64,000 nucleotides of DNA, taken from the NCBI GenBank assembly GCA_018287875.1, contig JAGVVL010000017.1, positions 558,001-622,000 of the forward strand. The letters are read 5' to 3'. The position numbers and the translations under genes are program-made. Below are positions 22,445-35,424 of the stretch, piece by piece. How positions within the stretch are numbered: position 1 is the stretch's first letter; each line of letters starts with the position of its first letter. Under the pieces are notes generated by a model, which saw nothing but the letters and a program-made list of their open reading frames with translations, made no database searches and was not told the origin of the DNA. This DNA comes from Nigrospora sphaerica. Lineage: Eukaryota; Ascomycota; Sordariomycetes; Amphisphaeriales; Apiosporaceae.

Positions 22445-25400
22445 TTTGTTTTGCCAACTTTTTGCTTGCCTGCTTATGTGTCTTCGTCGTGTGTGCGTCG
22501 TTGACATTATCTCTGCGTTTAGGAGCTCTTGTGGTTGGGGTCCACAATACCCGTGGGACTACCATCGGGCGTGGATCATGAGTAAGTAGTTAACCGCCGA
22601 GGACCTCTCAAGGTATGAAAAGATAGATGCCAGCTTTGATTTTACTCGAACTATTCTATTCCAAATTGTATTGAGGGATTCTATTCCCTGTAACAGGAAC
22701 TTGCTGTTTATGCTTTCCCCTTCACTGTGTCCCGTGATGCCACCGTAATACGCGCCTCTCTCATGCGGAGGCTCAAGGCCGATACGGGGTAAGAGCAGTG
22801 TCAAGCGCGCAGGTCATCGCACCAAACTGTGGGATGGCCCGTATCGTAGCTTAAAACTATCGTATCCGCAACGAATACCGAGGGCTGGAGCGTCAGTGGC
22901 CCCCTTTCCAACGCGACGCTCATGCTCAACCCTGTATGACTGCCACAGCCCTGAGTCGAACTTCCACTCGCGACGGAACCACCTCGTACTGTCCTCAGGG
23001 GCGGAACAAGTCAAGAATGACGTCTGGAACTACATTGAGCGCGCATCCGCTTCTAAACGCCGTTATACGGAAGTTGGAATCAGTCCGACATATTCTTGTT
23101 ATATCGAGTAAATTTCATGCTGATTCAAGTATTTAACGTCTTACATGATGGCAGAGCTCACCCGTTGTCTTGCCACTCATATAATTTCCCAGTAATGTAT
23201 AAGATGGTAAATTGCCTCCCACCATCAAGCGGGTTAGCGTTTCTGCTGACATTGCAGTTCAAGGCTGCTTCTCACGCTAGCATCTTCCGCCAATACCTCA
23301 ATGCCGCCGTGGCGGGTGAAGGGCTTATCATTCGCGGGCCGTTCAAATGGTGATGCTAAACCAATCAAGGCCACCTTTGGTCAACCGCGGGACGGTTCCA
23401 CTGCATGTATCTGCAAGCCTATCGTATACCATTCAGCTTCCAGGAGAGCTGCTAATTATTTAAACGGGAATAGTTTGTAAGCGAGAGGTGGTCGCTTTGG
23501 GCGGGAGATTGGTCTCCCGCTTTCCGCGATGGCAATTTGCCGCCGCCTGTCTGAGACACCCGGCCATTTGACAGATGTCAGCCGAGAGGGGTTGGTCGAA
23601 GAGATGGGCCGCAGACCTTAAAGCCGGGGACAAGAGACGGCGAGAGTCAGCCCAGACGGTGTCGCGACCAAGGCAGCTCGTTAACCGCGCGTGCCGGGGG
23701 CCCGCCCGAGACGGCGTCACGCGGATTTGCTTTGCCTCGCCCACAGAGCAGCCCGGGGAGGGAAGAAATGTTTCGTATTTACAGCATGGACAGCAAGGCC
23801 GACCGGGGAACACCACTGGCATTTTTCCTTCGCGCCTATCCATCCCAGGAGCTGCGGCGGGCGCACATGCTTTAGGGATCTGGCGTGCGTGCGAAAGGTA
23901 ATAACGCCCACGTTTCACCATGCCGGGCGTTGGTGACACGGGGAACGGCGCGTGATCAGCGATTATCCCAATGACCTCTCGGGGATGCTTTGGTGCTTAT
24001 GGCCGCATGCGTGCCGCGCAAGCCCAGGGGAAGGGGCTTAGCGCTGATGCCGAGATCCAACGGGGGGTTGGGGTAGCAAAGCGTGCTTACTCATGTTTGC
24101 ACTCCCGCGACCCCTTAACCACACTTCCCAGACTTGAGATGGCTTTCAGGTGAGAGCGACGGCATTGCTCGCTGGAGTCCCGCTTATCGCCACCCTGCAA
24201 GTCGCCCGGCGAAGATGAGCGGTGTATTGAACGCACTGCAGAGCCGACAACAGGCTATCCCTTACTTTTGCCTCGAGAATTGCCCGTATCTTGTGTGGGC
24301 CCGACATAGGTTTGGCCGTGGAAGTTGCTTTTCCCCTCCTTGCCGCGAGGCGCATTGGCAATCAATCGCGCATGTTTGGCGTGGAGACTTTTGGGTGGCA
24401 CAGTTCGGGAGCATATTACAAATCCGACAATGAACAAGCGCACCCGGGGTGGGGCTAATGCATGATGTGCTTTTCAGGACTTTCATCGCAATACAGAGCA
24501 CATTACCAAGCAGGTAGAAAGGCGGCGCGGTGCCTCTGTACCGCGCCCAGGCAGGCCGCCATTGGCGATGGGGGTGGGGGCGCCGTGTCTCGCCGAGGCG
24601 GACCAGCACATGTCTACAAGCCTCCCGAGACGGTTCGGGGTACACGCGGTTTAAGCAAATATGCCGCTCCCGGATGTCCAGTCGCGGGGATAGGGTTGTG
24701 GCCAGGTTGGATGTTTTGATGCCGTCGTAGGTGTTCCATGCCGGGCATGGCCGGCACGTCGCCGATTAGACGCACAACTGTTGGGCCTAATGTCAGATAA
24801 TCTAAGATGGAAACCATGTCCCCGGGTTTCCTATTGTGGTCTCGCGCCTCCCGAGTCCAAAGGCGTGGTAGGAAGTCGGATCCCCGAGTGCCTGTTCGGC
24901 TTCTCCCAGCCGCCCGTGGCTGCCCAACCGCGCAGGGCCACATGTCTCCCGGGGAATCGACGACATGGGTGACCGTTGAGGCGTCGTTTCTTGGGGGGGG
25001 GCGGGAGACCAGCCGAGTGGGCTGGGGTTTGGTACATGTGATGAGAATAGCCCGTAGGTATCGAGGTATGAAATACTACGTAATAAGTACAGGTCGAGAA
25101 GGAGGCTCGTCGTACTGCGTAGGCCAAGGGCGGGAGGGACTTCCATTGGCGCGGCATTAGCGAGCATTGGCGGGCTTTTAGCGGGTCATGACTTCCGCAA
25201 GTGTAAGACAAAAGTCGGGGACTATTACCAAGCGTTCGGGCGCCTCTGTCTCATTCGACTAAGATCAGATAAGCCAGCCTGACTCTGATGACTCGTGTGG
25301 GACCAGGGGGGCATTTCTAGGGTCTCTGCTCCTCAGAGCCAGGGCTCTCCGTACATATCTCTGCAGTGCCAAGCGGCCTTCCAAGCTGCCAAGGAAAAGG

Positions 25401-26059
25401 CTCTGCCGTCAGGATCCGGTAGGGACGAAGCGGCTTGCAGCTCGTTGGGCCCCCCATGATTGGCCAGGCAGGAGTTGAGTCACTCGATTAAATCTACGCG
25501 ACCACGGAATGCCAGACGATCAGGGAGGTCGCTCACCGAGCATCTCGCCCCCTAGTCCGGATGGACATCGAAAGGCGTGCGTGCTCATGGGCGTAGAGCT
25601 CGAGGCGGCGCGGATGGAAGCTTCTGAGGGTCCGGATGGAAGCTCAGTGCAAACCCACTTTGAGATAGCGTTGGCGGTGCGGGGCCTAGTAGCAGAGGGT
25701 TGGGTCTTTTACGACAAGAAGCTACTACTGTGTACTTGAAACTAGATACGAGGAGCGCTTGCATCGCAGCCGTCGCACAATAACGATAGTGATAGGGGTT
25801 ACCAGGGGAGCCTCATCGTTGGGCAAATGGCGGCCTTCCATCGTATTCCCAGGGCCACTCTTGCGTGCGTTTGGGTACGTAGCGTCGGCGGGTCACAATG
25901 CGCCAACAGCCGGCATCCACCATTCGATGACGATTGTTTCCAGCAGGAGGTGGGGACCCTAAGACTGATAACCTCACAGCTGGACCAGCGATCGACTACA
26001 TACTGACAAAAGGAACAACCTCGAGGCCGCGCCAACTGCCCCCAGCCCGGCGACCGGAT

Positions 26060-26066
26060 TATAAAT
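26060..26066 (+). promoter_or_regulatory. Possible TATA box upstream of the ABC transporter
   Basis: TATAAAT is the best TATA match upstream of the transporter. It lies ~530 bases before the chosen ATG, so use of it would imply a long leader or an unseen 5' intron. Confidence 0.3.
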
Positions 26067-26593
26067 CCGATCAAAGCCCTTAATTCCAAAGTCCGGCGCT
26101 AATGTATCCATGGCAGACTATCTCTCAAACCTGGAGGGGGTGGTGGCCTGCTGGCGTCACCGGCCCGGCGGGAATATGAAGAGCCCATACCCGGACAGAC
26201 TGGCTCGCTGTTGGCCCTGTCATCCATGGCTGTTGTCGACGAGAAGCTCTTCACGAACCCCTGTACCTCGCCGTGGCCCTCCTTCTACGGCTGACTTTAC
26301 GCCTACAGCTGCCTGTACTGCCCTTAGTAATCCGGCCCCCGGAAGCTTCGCTGTCGCCCGTCGACAGCGACGCAGCCCAGGAGTTACATCAACAGCCAAC
26401 CCCGTACCCCGTTCGTCGCCTGTACCCCGGACGTAAACTGTTGGGGCCAAAGCATCGACACGCGCGCATACGTCCAGCCCGCCAGTTATTCGGTGGGCTA
26501 CCCAGCCATTGATTTGGCGACTCTGTCGCCATTGAGTTTGGAACCCAAGGCCCCGTCGTCGTCTCTCCCATATATCCCGGGGCGCCGCCCACG

Positions 26594-29500
26594 ATGTGGG
26601 GCCACTCTCTTGACCAAGACGCCCTGCGGCGGACTGAATCTGGTATGCAAACGGCACGATGGCATCGTGACGAGGCACCGCCCAGTGCCGGGCCTTCCGC
26701 TGCCGAGCACCACGAAGAGGGCGCCGACCACCAGAGCCCATCCGCTCCGGGCACCTGGGGCGAACGTGATGTCGGCGGCTTCGACGAGCAAGGCGCGCGC
26801 GCCGAGTTCGAGGCTCTCAGAAGTGAGCTCAGCCACCTCACCAAGTCCAGGACGCAAGAAACCCACGCCAGCAAGGCCTCACGTGCCCGGAGTCGTAGCA
26901 ATCGCCAAGTCTCGCGGGCACAGACGCATGAGGAATCGGAGACTGCCACCACAATGGATACCGAAGCCGCGCCCGTCCAGGACGAGGACGAGTTTGAGTT
27001 GTCAGACTTCATGCGCGAAGGCCATTTCGAAAAGCGTACCGAAAACGGCTCAGCCAAGAAAGTCGGCGTCCTCTACAAGCATCTTACTGTTAAGGGGGTG
27101 GGAACCACCGCCTCGTTCGTCCGCACCGTTCCCGACGCCGTCATAGGCACCTTCGGCCCAGACCTGTACCATGTCATCACCCGCTTCTTCCCCTCCCTCA
27201 AGTTCGGCAAGTCGCCGACTCGAACGCTGATCCACGACTTTACGGGCTGCGTACGAGATGGCGAGATGATGCTGGTCCTCGGCCGCCCCGGCGCTGGGTG
27301 CAGCACCTTCCTCAAGGCCGTGAGCAACAACCGGGAGAGCTTTGCGGCAGTCGAGGGCGAAGTCAGCTACGGTGGCATTTCGGCCGCAAAGCAGAAGAAA
27401 ATATACCGAGGCGAGGTCAATTACAATGGAGAGGATGACATCCACTTCGCGCCCTTGAGCGTGTGGCAGACGCTCACCTTCGCATTGAAAAACAAGACTA
27501 AGAAGAGCGCGCGGGACGAAGTCACCATCATTGCGACGGCGCTGATGAAGATGTTTGGCATCAGCCACACCAAGCACACCCAGGTCGGCGATGAGTACAC
27601 TCGGGGTGTTTCCGGCGGCGAGCGCAAGCGTGTGTCTATTGCCGAGACCCTTGCTTCCAAGTCGACTGTTATGACGTGGGACAATTCGACCCGTGGCCTG
27701 GACGCGTCAACAGCTTTGGACTATGCCAGGAGCCTGCGTATTATGACCGATGTTAGTAACCGCACCACGTAAGTAGCCCACCCCGTTACTCTCGCGGCGC
27801 CCCCTTCCCCCGCTGACCCATACCAGCCTTGTGACCTTGTACCAAGCCGGCGAGGGCATCTACGAGCTGATGGACAAGGTGCTGGTCATCGACCAAGGCC
27901 GCCAGATCTTCTCGGGGCCCGCCAAAGACGCCAAGCAGTACTTCATCGACCTCGGATTCGAATGCCCCCAGCGACAGACCACAGCAGATTTCCTGACGGC
28001 CGTCACCGATCCCACGGAGCGACGCTTTCGCCCCGGTTTCGAGGATAAGGCCCCCAAGACCCCCGAAGAACTCGAGAAAGCTTTCCGCAACTCGTCCCAT
28101 TACCAGAAACTCCTGGCAGACGTCGAAGACTACGAACGCCATTTGCAGAATACCGATTACGGTGATGCGAAGCAGTTCGAGGGAGCTGTGCAGGAATCCA
28201 AGTCCAAAAATGTGCCCCGAAAATCCCCGTACACTGTCTCCTTCTTTCGGCAAGTCATCGCCTGTACCCAGCGCGAGTTCTGGCTCCTGCTCGGCGATAC
28301 CACAACGCTCTGGACCAAGCTGTTCATTATCGTCTCCAACGGCCTGATTGTCGGTTCGCTGTTCTACGGCGCGCCTCTTTCCACCTCGGGCGCCTTCACT
28401 CGGGGCGGTGCTCTCTTCTTTTCGATTCTGTTTCTCGGCTGGCTCCAGCTCTCGGAGCTGATGAAGGCCGTCTCTGGTCGCGCTGTCGTCGCGCGCCACA
28501 AGGACTACGCCTTTTACCGACCCTCGGCCGTTTCCGTCGCTCGGGTGATCCAGGACTTCCCGGTCATCGCTGTGCAAGTCTGCATCTTCGGTCTCATCAT
28601 GTACTTCATGTGCACTCTGGATGTGGATGCTGGCAAGTTCTGGATTTACATGCTCTTCGTTTACACCACCACATTAATGGTTACGGCGTTGTATCGCATG
28701 TTTGCCAGCCTCAGCCCGGAAATTGACACGGCCGTACGTTTCTCGGGTATTGCGCTCAACCTGCTCGTTATCTACACCGGCTACGTGATCCCCAAGACGC
28801 AGCTTCTGGACAAGTACATCTGGTTCGGCTGGTTGTACTGGGTCAACCCCATCTCCTACAGTTTTGAATCGGTCCTCGCCAACGAGTTTTCCGGGCGCAC
28901 TATGGAGTGCGACCAGCTTGTCCCGCAAGGGCCCGGTGTTGACCCAGCATACCAGGGTTGCGCGATTACAGGTGCAGCTGCCAACGCCCGGAGCGTGCCC
29001 GGAAGTGACTATATTGCTACGTCTTTCGGTTACACGCGTTCACACCTTTGGCGCAACTTTGGAGTCGTCATAGCTTTTGGCGTTCTTTACATGATCATCA
29101 CGGTCGTGGCTACTGAAATGTTCGACTTCTCCGGTGGCGGCGGCGGGGCACTGCTGTTCAAGAAGAGCCGCAAAGCGAAGAAGCAACTGGGCAAGAAGGA
29201 AGCCCCGCACGACGAGGAGAAGGGGGCCACCGAAAGTAGCCAGGCAAGCGAAAAGTCGTCCAAGCTTGGCGACGCGCCGGCAACCGGCGAGGAGCGGACT
29301 GAGACTATGGAGAAGCTGACCAAGAGCGAGTCCATCTTTACGTGGCGCGACGTTGAGTACACGGTGCCTTACCTCGGAGGCGAGCGGAAACTCCTGAACA
29401 AGGTCAACGGGTACGCCAAGCCTGGCGTCATGGTCGCCCTCATGGGTGCTTCGGGTGCCGGTAAGACCACCCTGCTCAACACACTGGCGCAGAGACAGAA

Positions 29501-31422
29501 GATGGGCGTGGTCACGGGAGAGATGTTTGTCGACGGTCGGCCCGTCGGGCCCGACTTCCAGCGCAACACGGGCTTCTGTCTTCAGGGCGATTTGCATGAC
29601 TCTACTCAAACAATCCGCGAGGCCATCGAGTTCTCGGCCCTGCTTCGCCAGGAAGCGTCGGTCCCCCGTGCGGAGAAGATTGCTTATGCCGACCGCATCA
29701 TCGATCTGCTCGAGCTCAATGAGCTCCAGGATGCCGTCATCATGTCACTGGGCGTTGAGCAGCGGAAGCGACTCACCATCGGCGTCGAGCTTGCCGCTAA
29801 ACCGTCGCTGCTCCTCTTCCTGGACGAGCCGACGTCTGGTCTGGACTCGCAGTCGGCCTACTCTATTGTCCGTTTCTTGAGGAAGCTCACGCAGGCGGGC
29901 CAGGCCATCGTGTGCACCATCCACCAGCCCTCGTCGGTCCTGATGCAGCAGTTCGACATGGTGCTCGCGCTGAACCCCGGCGGCAACACCTTTTACTTTG
30001 GGCCGGTGGGCGAGAACGGCAAGGACGTCATCGACTACTTTGGCGCGCGCGGGGCCGTATGCCCGCCGAACAAGAACGTGGCCGAGTTCATCCTGGAGAC
30101 GGCGGCGCGGCCGCACAAGCGGCCGGACGGCACCAAGGTGGACTGGAACGAGGAGTGGAGGAACAGCGAGCAGGCGGCGGCAGTCATTGAGGAGATTGAC
30201 GGGCTGAAGCAAGTTCGGAGCCGGGCCTCGAACCCGGAAAAGCCAACGGCGGAGCAAGAGCGCGAGTTTGCGGCGCCCGTGACGGTACAGACGGTTGAGC
30301 TCACCAAGCGCATGTTCCGGCAGTACTGGCGCGACCCGTCGTACCTGTATGGCAAGTTCTTCACTTCGGTCATCATGGGCGTCTTCAACGGCTTTACCTT
30401 TTGGCAGCTCGGCTACTCGATCCAGGACATGCAGAACCGCATGTTCACGAGCTTCATCATCGTCACGATCCCGGCGACGGTGGTCAACGGCGTGGTTCCC
30501 AAGTTCTTCACCAACATGTCGCTCTGGCAGGCGCGAGAGTACCCGTCGCGCATTTACGGCTGGGTGGCCTTCTGCACCGCCAACGTCGTGGCCGAGATCC
30601 CGTCGGCCATCGTCTCAGGCTTCCTCTATTGGGTGCTGTGGTACTGGCCGACGGGGCTGCCGACGGAGAGTTCGGTGTCCGGGTACACGTTCCTGATGAC
30701 GGTGCTGTTCTTCCTCTTCACCAACAGCTGGGGCCAGTGGATCTGCGCCTTCGCGCCGACCTTCACCGTCATCTCCAACGTGCTGCCCTTCTTCTTCGTC
30801 ATGTTCGGCCTGTTCAACGGCGTCGTGCGCCCCTACAGCCAGCTCCCGGTCTTCTGGCGCTATTGGATGTACTACGTCAACCCGTCGACCTACTGGATCG
30901 GCGGCATCCTGTCGGCCACGCTAGCCGGCACCCCCGTCCGCTGCGACCCCGGCGAGACGGCCCGGTTCGACGCGCCGCCGGGCCAGTCGTGCGGCGCCTA
31001 CGCCGGCGCCTTCGCCGAGCAGGCCGGAGGCTACCTCCTGAACCCCGACGCCACGTCGGGTTGTATGTATTGCCCCTACTCGTCGGGCGACCAGTACCTG
31101 TCAACGCTGAACCTGACGCCCGACGAAAAATGGCGAGGTACGTGGGATCCACCTCTCCTCCCCCCCCTTTTAACCCGCCCCGTCCCGCTCGTTTTCTTTG
31201 CTACGCCGTCCGGCTGTGCTAACAGATATCGCAGACTTTGGCATTTTCCTCGCCTTCTGCATTTCCAACTGGGCTCTCGTCTATTTCTTCATCTACACGG
31301 TCCGCGTCCGCGGCTGGAGCTTTGGCCTGGGTCACGTCTTTGGCGGTCTCGGCAAGCTCGTCGACCTGTTGAAGAAGCCCTTCCGGCGATCCGGCGAGAA
31401 GGAGACGACAGGTGCCGAGTAA
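26594..31422 (+). CDS. PDR-type ABC transporter (ABCG, full size)
   Basis: Exons 26594-27768, 27827-31137 and 31235-31422 give 1557 residues, normal for the family. The layout is (NBD-TMD)x2. NBD1 has the Cys-substituted Walker A GRPGAGCSTFLK (~230), signature VSGGERKRVS (~338) and degenerate Walker B TWDNSTRGLD. NBD2 has a canonical Walker A GASGAGKTTLLN (~931), LGVEQRKRLTIG (~1034) and FLDEPTSGLD. This asymmetric pair is a hallmark of fungal PDR pumps. TMD1 spans ~555-830, with the extracellular Cys-bearing loop after it; TMD2 spans ~1214-1440. The N-terminal EFEALRSELSHL motif is also typical. The protein should export xenobiotics or lipids across the plasma membrane using ATP; the substrate cannot be read from sequence. 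Intron 2 joins DEKWR to DFGIFLAFCISNWAL. The ATG at 26594 is the first in the frame, but a later Met at residue 19 or an upstream exon is possible. Confidence 0.93.
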
Positions 31423-32249
31423 AACAGGGGCACGAAAAAGTCACTGATTCCAAGGTGTATGGCGTTTTGAAGGGCGATAGCCAGGAACCAAGGATGGGAA
31501 CTGGACGTGAAGAGGGCGAGGTGCGAGGAGAAACCAACTCCTGAAAATTCGCTTAGACGTGGCTGCACGGAAGAGGTAGAGATAAAGGTCCGATCAAGCC
31601 AACTAGTTCAATAATGAAGAGTATCGTCGCTTGAAAGCCCTATGGAATGACGCGAGCAACCGGAGCTCCTGTGCGACTTTGACCATGACGCCGGAACGGT
31701 TGTTTTTCCACTGTGCACCCGACCACGACGAGGGGGAGAGAAGAGTGGCGGTTTTGGTGGTGCGGGGCTCGGACGGGATTCTACCTGTCTGTCCGTTCAT
31801 GATGCACTCGGTGCATAAGAGCTGTGACGCACGCCACAGGGTTCGTTCCCGTGTCCCGTGTCCCGTGTCCCGCTGCTAATAGGCCGTGGGAGAGGCGCCC
31901 CCACTCCACAGCTTTATCTTTTTGTCGACCATTGTCCAGTCATCCACTGTCAAGTGGCAGAAGGTGGGGAGGGGTTGAGGGTGAGACGTTCCAATGCGCA
32001 ACCCTGTCCCTCCTTCGTGCCTTTCCTCAAGCTTGTTCTTGTCTTGGAGGCCCGAAGAGCACAGGCCAGGCCGACAGAATGTAACGGGAGGGGATGTATG
32101 CTCTTGAATTTTTTTTTTCCAAAGCGTTCAGGCCACCCTCGGCCTCCTCCCGGACCGGCGACGGCGCTATTCGGGGGTGGGGGATAGACCTCCCCGAGTC
32201 GTTTCCTCCCTTCCATTTCTCCCTCACTCCCCCTTCTCTCCATTATTCC
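31423..32249. other. Convergent 3' intergenic region between the ABC transporter and FMC1
   Basis: Two genes point into this 0.8-kb stretch. I see no further gene. A short direct repeat of TCCCGTG units occurs at 31851-31871. Confidence 0.6.
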
Positions 32250-32603
32250 TCATTTCGACGCCGAGCCATCGCTGCCGTTCTTTTCGTACTCGACGGGCAG
32301 GTCCATGCCGACGCGGCGGGCCGTGAGGCGCACGCGCTCCTCCTCGTCCATGCCCATGCCCGGGTTGTAGCGCTCCAGCAGCGTCGCGTACTGGCGCTGC
32401 GCCCGCAGGTACCCCACCAGCTGTTCGGCCTGCTGGGGGCTGGCCGAGGAGGGAGAAGACGAGGCGTCGCCGGTAAAGTGGGCGCGCAGTCGCCCGTGCA
32501 GCGCCGTGCGCGCCGTCACCGGCCGCGGCGGCAGCTCGCGCAGGAGCGCCCGGTAGAGCGCCCGCAGTCGCGGCGCGGCGGCGGTGGTGGTGGTCGGGTT
32601 CAT
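32250..32603 (-). CDS. FMC1: Mitochondrial ATP synthase assembly factor FMC1
   Basis: An intronless 117-residue frame. The N-terminal LRALYRALLRELP (~13-25) is an LYR-type motif, and the middle QAEQLVGYLRAQRQYATLLERYNPG with MDEEERVRLTARRVGMDLP near the end matches the FMC1 family of LYR-related proteins. In yeast Fmc1 works in the matrix with Atp12 to assemble the F1 sector of ATP synthase, especially at high temperature; that role is inferred from family here. The family is normally 100-150 residues, so the length fits. It is transcribed away from the EngB-type GTPase gene, with 469 bases between the start codons, so the two presumed mitochondrial genes may share control elements. Confidence 0.85.
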   Translation of the reverse strand: MNPTTTTAAAPRLRALYRALLRELPPRPVTARTALHGRLRAHFTGDASSSPSSASPQQAEQLVGYLRAQRQYATLLERYNPGMGMDEEERVRLTARRVGMDLPVEYEKNGSDGSASK

Positions 32604-33072
32604 GCTTGGGAGGGGGGTGCGACTGTTGCTCTTTGCTGCCGGGGGCGGAGAGGGGCGACGGGTTGCCGATCGCGAGAGGGCAACACAAGGTCGGGCGGCG
32701 GGGATGGGCGAGGGGGCGAGGGGACGCGGAAACAGGACTCGTCGTAGTCGAGAATGACTTTGGGTCGACGCTTCCCGAAAATGCTTGGTCAGGGTCGTGG
32801 AAGCACGGCATCATTGGGAAGGTCGGCGATAAGATAAGAAAGCTAGCTCTTTAGTTTGGGCCCCGGCGTGGGCTGGCCCGCCCCGACGCGGGCGCATGAT
32901 TTTCTGGGGCCGATTGACGCATCATGAGATTGAGCGTAGACATGTACCAGGCACAAGCACGTGCAGGACCTCGGAAGAGCGGCCACTCTTCGTTTTTCCC
33001 ACGCCCGAACGGATCGTCATGTGGCATCCCGCCCGCCTCCTCTCCTGAGCGCCCTCCCTCCCGAGCCCCTCC
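32604..33072. promoter_or_regulatory. Shared divergent promoter region FMC1 / EngB-type GTPase
   Basis: The start codons of the two genes face away from each other across 469 bases. I see no clear TATA box; the stretch is GC-rich near both genes. Co-regulation is inference from arrangement. Confidence 0.5.
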
Positions 33073-35144
33073 ATGGCCCCCCGCCAGCTGACGGCGCTGC
33101 TGGCCATGCCGGCGCCGCTGCGACCCCTCGTGCTGGCGGCGGCGGCCTCGCCCGCGCCCGTCTTGCCCGTCTTGCCCGCCGTCGCCGCCGTCGCCGCCCG
33201 CCCCTTCGCCACCGGCCGGCGTCTCCATGCCGGCCGCGGCCTCAAGGGCCCCCTCACCGTCGGCGCCTTCACGGCGCCCCGCCTGCCGACACGTCCGTGG
33301 GCCGCCGTGCCCGTCGAGCGCCTCCTCGAGTCGCCGACCGACCCCGACGCCTCCCTTGCCGACGCGCTGAGGGACCTCTTCACGCGCCTCCCCGCCACCT
33401 TTTACCACGGCACCTCCAACTTCTACGAGCTCAAGAAGAACACCCAGGTGCCCGAGATCTGCATCCTCGGCCGCTCCAATGCCGGCAAGTCCACCTTTGT
33501 CAATGCCCTGGCCAACCGCCGCGGCACCGCTCTCGCCCGCGTCAGCTCCAAGGCCGGCCACACCAAGGCCATGAACATCTACGGCTTCGGCCCCGCCCCG
33601 CGCCCCGCTGACCTGCTCGCCGCCGACCCGGCCGCCAAGAAGACCGAGGACATGCCCAAGCACTCTCTGTACATCGTTGACATGCCCGGCTACGGCCACA
33701 AGTCGCTGCGCGAGTGGGGGCGCCACATCGACCTGTACCTGCAGAAGCGCAGCGCCGTCCGCGGCGCCGTGCTGCTCATCGACGCCGAGGTCGGCCCCAA
33801 GCCCAACGACTTCCAGGCCCTCGACATGCTGTGCGAGCACAACGTCAAAACCACCATTGTGCTGACCAAGGCCGACAAGGCCCGCCACGAGGACGTCCTG
33901 CGCGACACCTGCCAGCGCGTGCTGCTGTACATCCGCGAGCTCGCCGAGCGCCGTCCCGACGACCGCTCCTGGTCGTGGGAACCCGACTTCTTCGTCACCG
34001 CCGTGGGCGCCACCAAGAAGGAGACGGGCCTCTTCAGCGTCGACGTCGCGCGCCTGGCCGTCGCCCGCTTGGCCGGTATGATACAGGAGAAGGAACGCGC
34101 CGAGCCCGACGAGACGCCAAGCTGGAGCGGCAACATCGTATCCTTCGACCAGCTTGAAGCCCGTTACGCCCCGGCACCGGCCCAACCTGCTCCCGCCTCC
34201 CCGCCGCCGCCCGCCCCGGCCGATGACAGCGCGAACTGGACGGCCCTGGAGCGCGCCGCGCGCGCTCAGTACCAGGCCCAGACGACGACCAATCCCCCAT
34301 CCCCTCCTCCCTCCTCGGCTGCCCCCTCGCCCCGGCCGACGCGCCCCCGCCCTCGGCAACAGACGCGTGCCTTTCACACGCAGGCCGATCGCCGACAGAA
34401 AGGAAAACCCGCCAGCAACGGCGAACCTCAGCATTGGATCGATTTCGAAGCTCGATCCGAATCCGAAGTCGGTAGGAATGGCGACCTCGAAATCGCAAGT
34501 GAAGAACGACTGGAATGCGAAATCCCCCATAAGATCGCCCGTCCGGACCACCGCGAGCTCACCAAGGTCCTCAAAAGTTTCATCGAGAACCTGCGCAAGG
34601 ACCTGCCGGCGGCGCCGCAACCGCGCGTCTCGCCGGGCGCCGTCTTCGGGCAGCCCGTGCCCGAGGAGGCGCGGCGCGCCGAGCAGAAGCGGCTGGAGCG
34701 ACTGCACCGGCGGCAGGAGGCCATCTTCAAGCCGCTGCGCGAATCGCTGGCGCAGTACGGCGGGGGGGACGGCCCGCCCCTGGGGCCGCCGGCGCTCAAG
34801 CCGCTGCCCCGATACCGCGCGGGCGAGATATTCGACCCCCTGCACAAGCCGCGCTGGTGGCCGCCTGACGTCTACGCGGCACGCATGGAGGAGCGCAACG
34901 CCGCGCGCGCGCACCACCGCGCCGTCGCCGACCAGCGCCTCGCCCGCGAGGAGGCCGCCGCCGAGCGCCGCCGCCGCCGCCGCGAGGCCGAAGAGGCCGA
35001 ACGCCTCGCCCTCGAGGATTCGCAGAAGCGCCGCGCCGGCCGGCGAAAGGCCCGGCGCTCGCCGGGCGACGGCGGCGCCGCCCTCGGGGACGACGGGGAT
35101 CCCCGGTGGGCCGACGACGACGACGACAAGGGGGCCGCCTACGA

Positions 35145-35177
<33 letters not shown>

Positions 35178-35424
35178 TGCGGATGACGACGAAAACAGGG
35201 ATGACGACGGCGATTCCTGGCCCTCGGACGCCGCCTCCTCCCTCCGCACCTTCCACCGCACCCTCAAGGGCAAAAAGGCCGCCGAGGCCCAGAGGCACCT
35301 CGACGAGGCCATTAGCCGCCGCAACAAAAAGGCCCGCCGCGTCGAGCGCCAGCGCCTCGCCGCCGCCGCCCAGCACGACGGCCCCGAGGACCCCTTCGAG
35401 GCCAAGTTCAGGGAGAGGCGGTGA
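33073..35424 (+). CDS. EngB/YihA-family GTP-binding protein, mitochondrial (MRX8-like), with long C-terminal extension
   Basis: An intronless frame of 783 residues. The first ~50 residues are Ala/Arg/Pro-rich with RPFATGRRLHAGRG, which resembles a mitochondrial targeting sequence. The GTPase core has G1 GRSNAGKS (~133), G3 DMPGYGHKS (~203), G4 TKAD (~264) and G5-like TAVGA (~309). These mark the EngB branch of Era-like GTPases, which in bacteria assist large ribosomal subunit assembly; yeast Mrx8 is the mitochondrial relative. The family core ends near residue 345, so the remaining ~440 residues are extra. They include Pro-rich linkers, a second basic RAFHTQADRR-like stretch (~430), a segment with a WWPPDVYAARMEERNAARA motif (~597), Arg/Glu-rich coiled-coil-like sequence (~630-660) and an Asp run (~681-715). 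The tail resembles no domain I know. The ATG at 33073 gives the targeting sequence directly. Confidence 0.85.

Larger units (their letters stand above)
21404..26593. other. Gene-poor intergenic region around a 5S rRNA gene
   Basis: Apart from the 5S gene (22326-22444), no gene is supported. The open frames are short and on both strands. Sequence of 22560-23460 is AT-richer than its surroundings and could be decayed repeat DNA, but I see no terminal repeats or recognisable transposase remnants. The last ~500 bases before the ABC transporter probably include its promoter and leader. Confidence 0.55.

Noticed and set aside
22945..23000. Minus-strand B-box-like GTTCGACTC
   Set aside because: No A box or cloverleaf can be drawn upstream.
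26110..26436. Possible upstream exon of the ABC transporter
   Set aside because: No frame joins it convincingly to the NBD1 frame, and its product resembles nothing; kept as likely leader.
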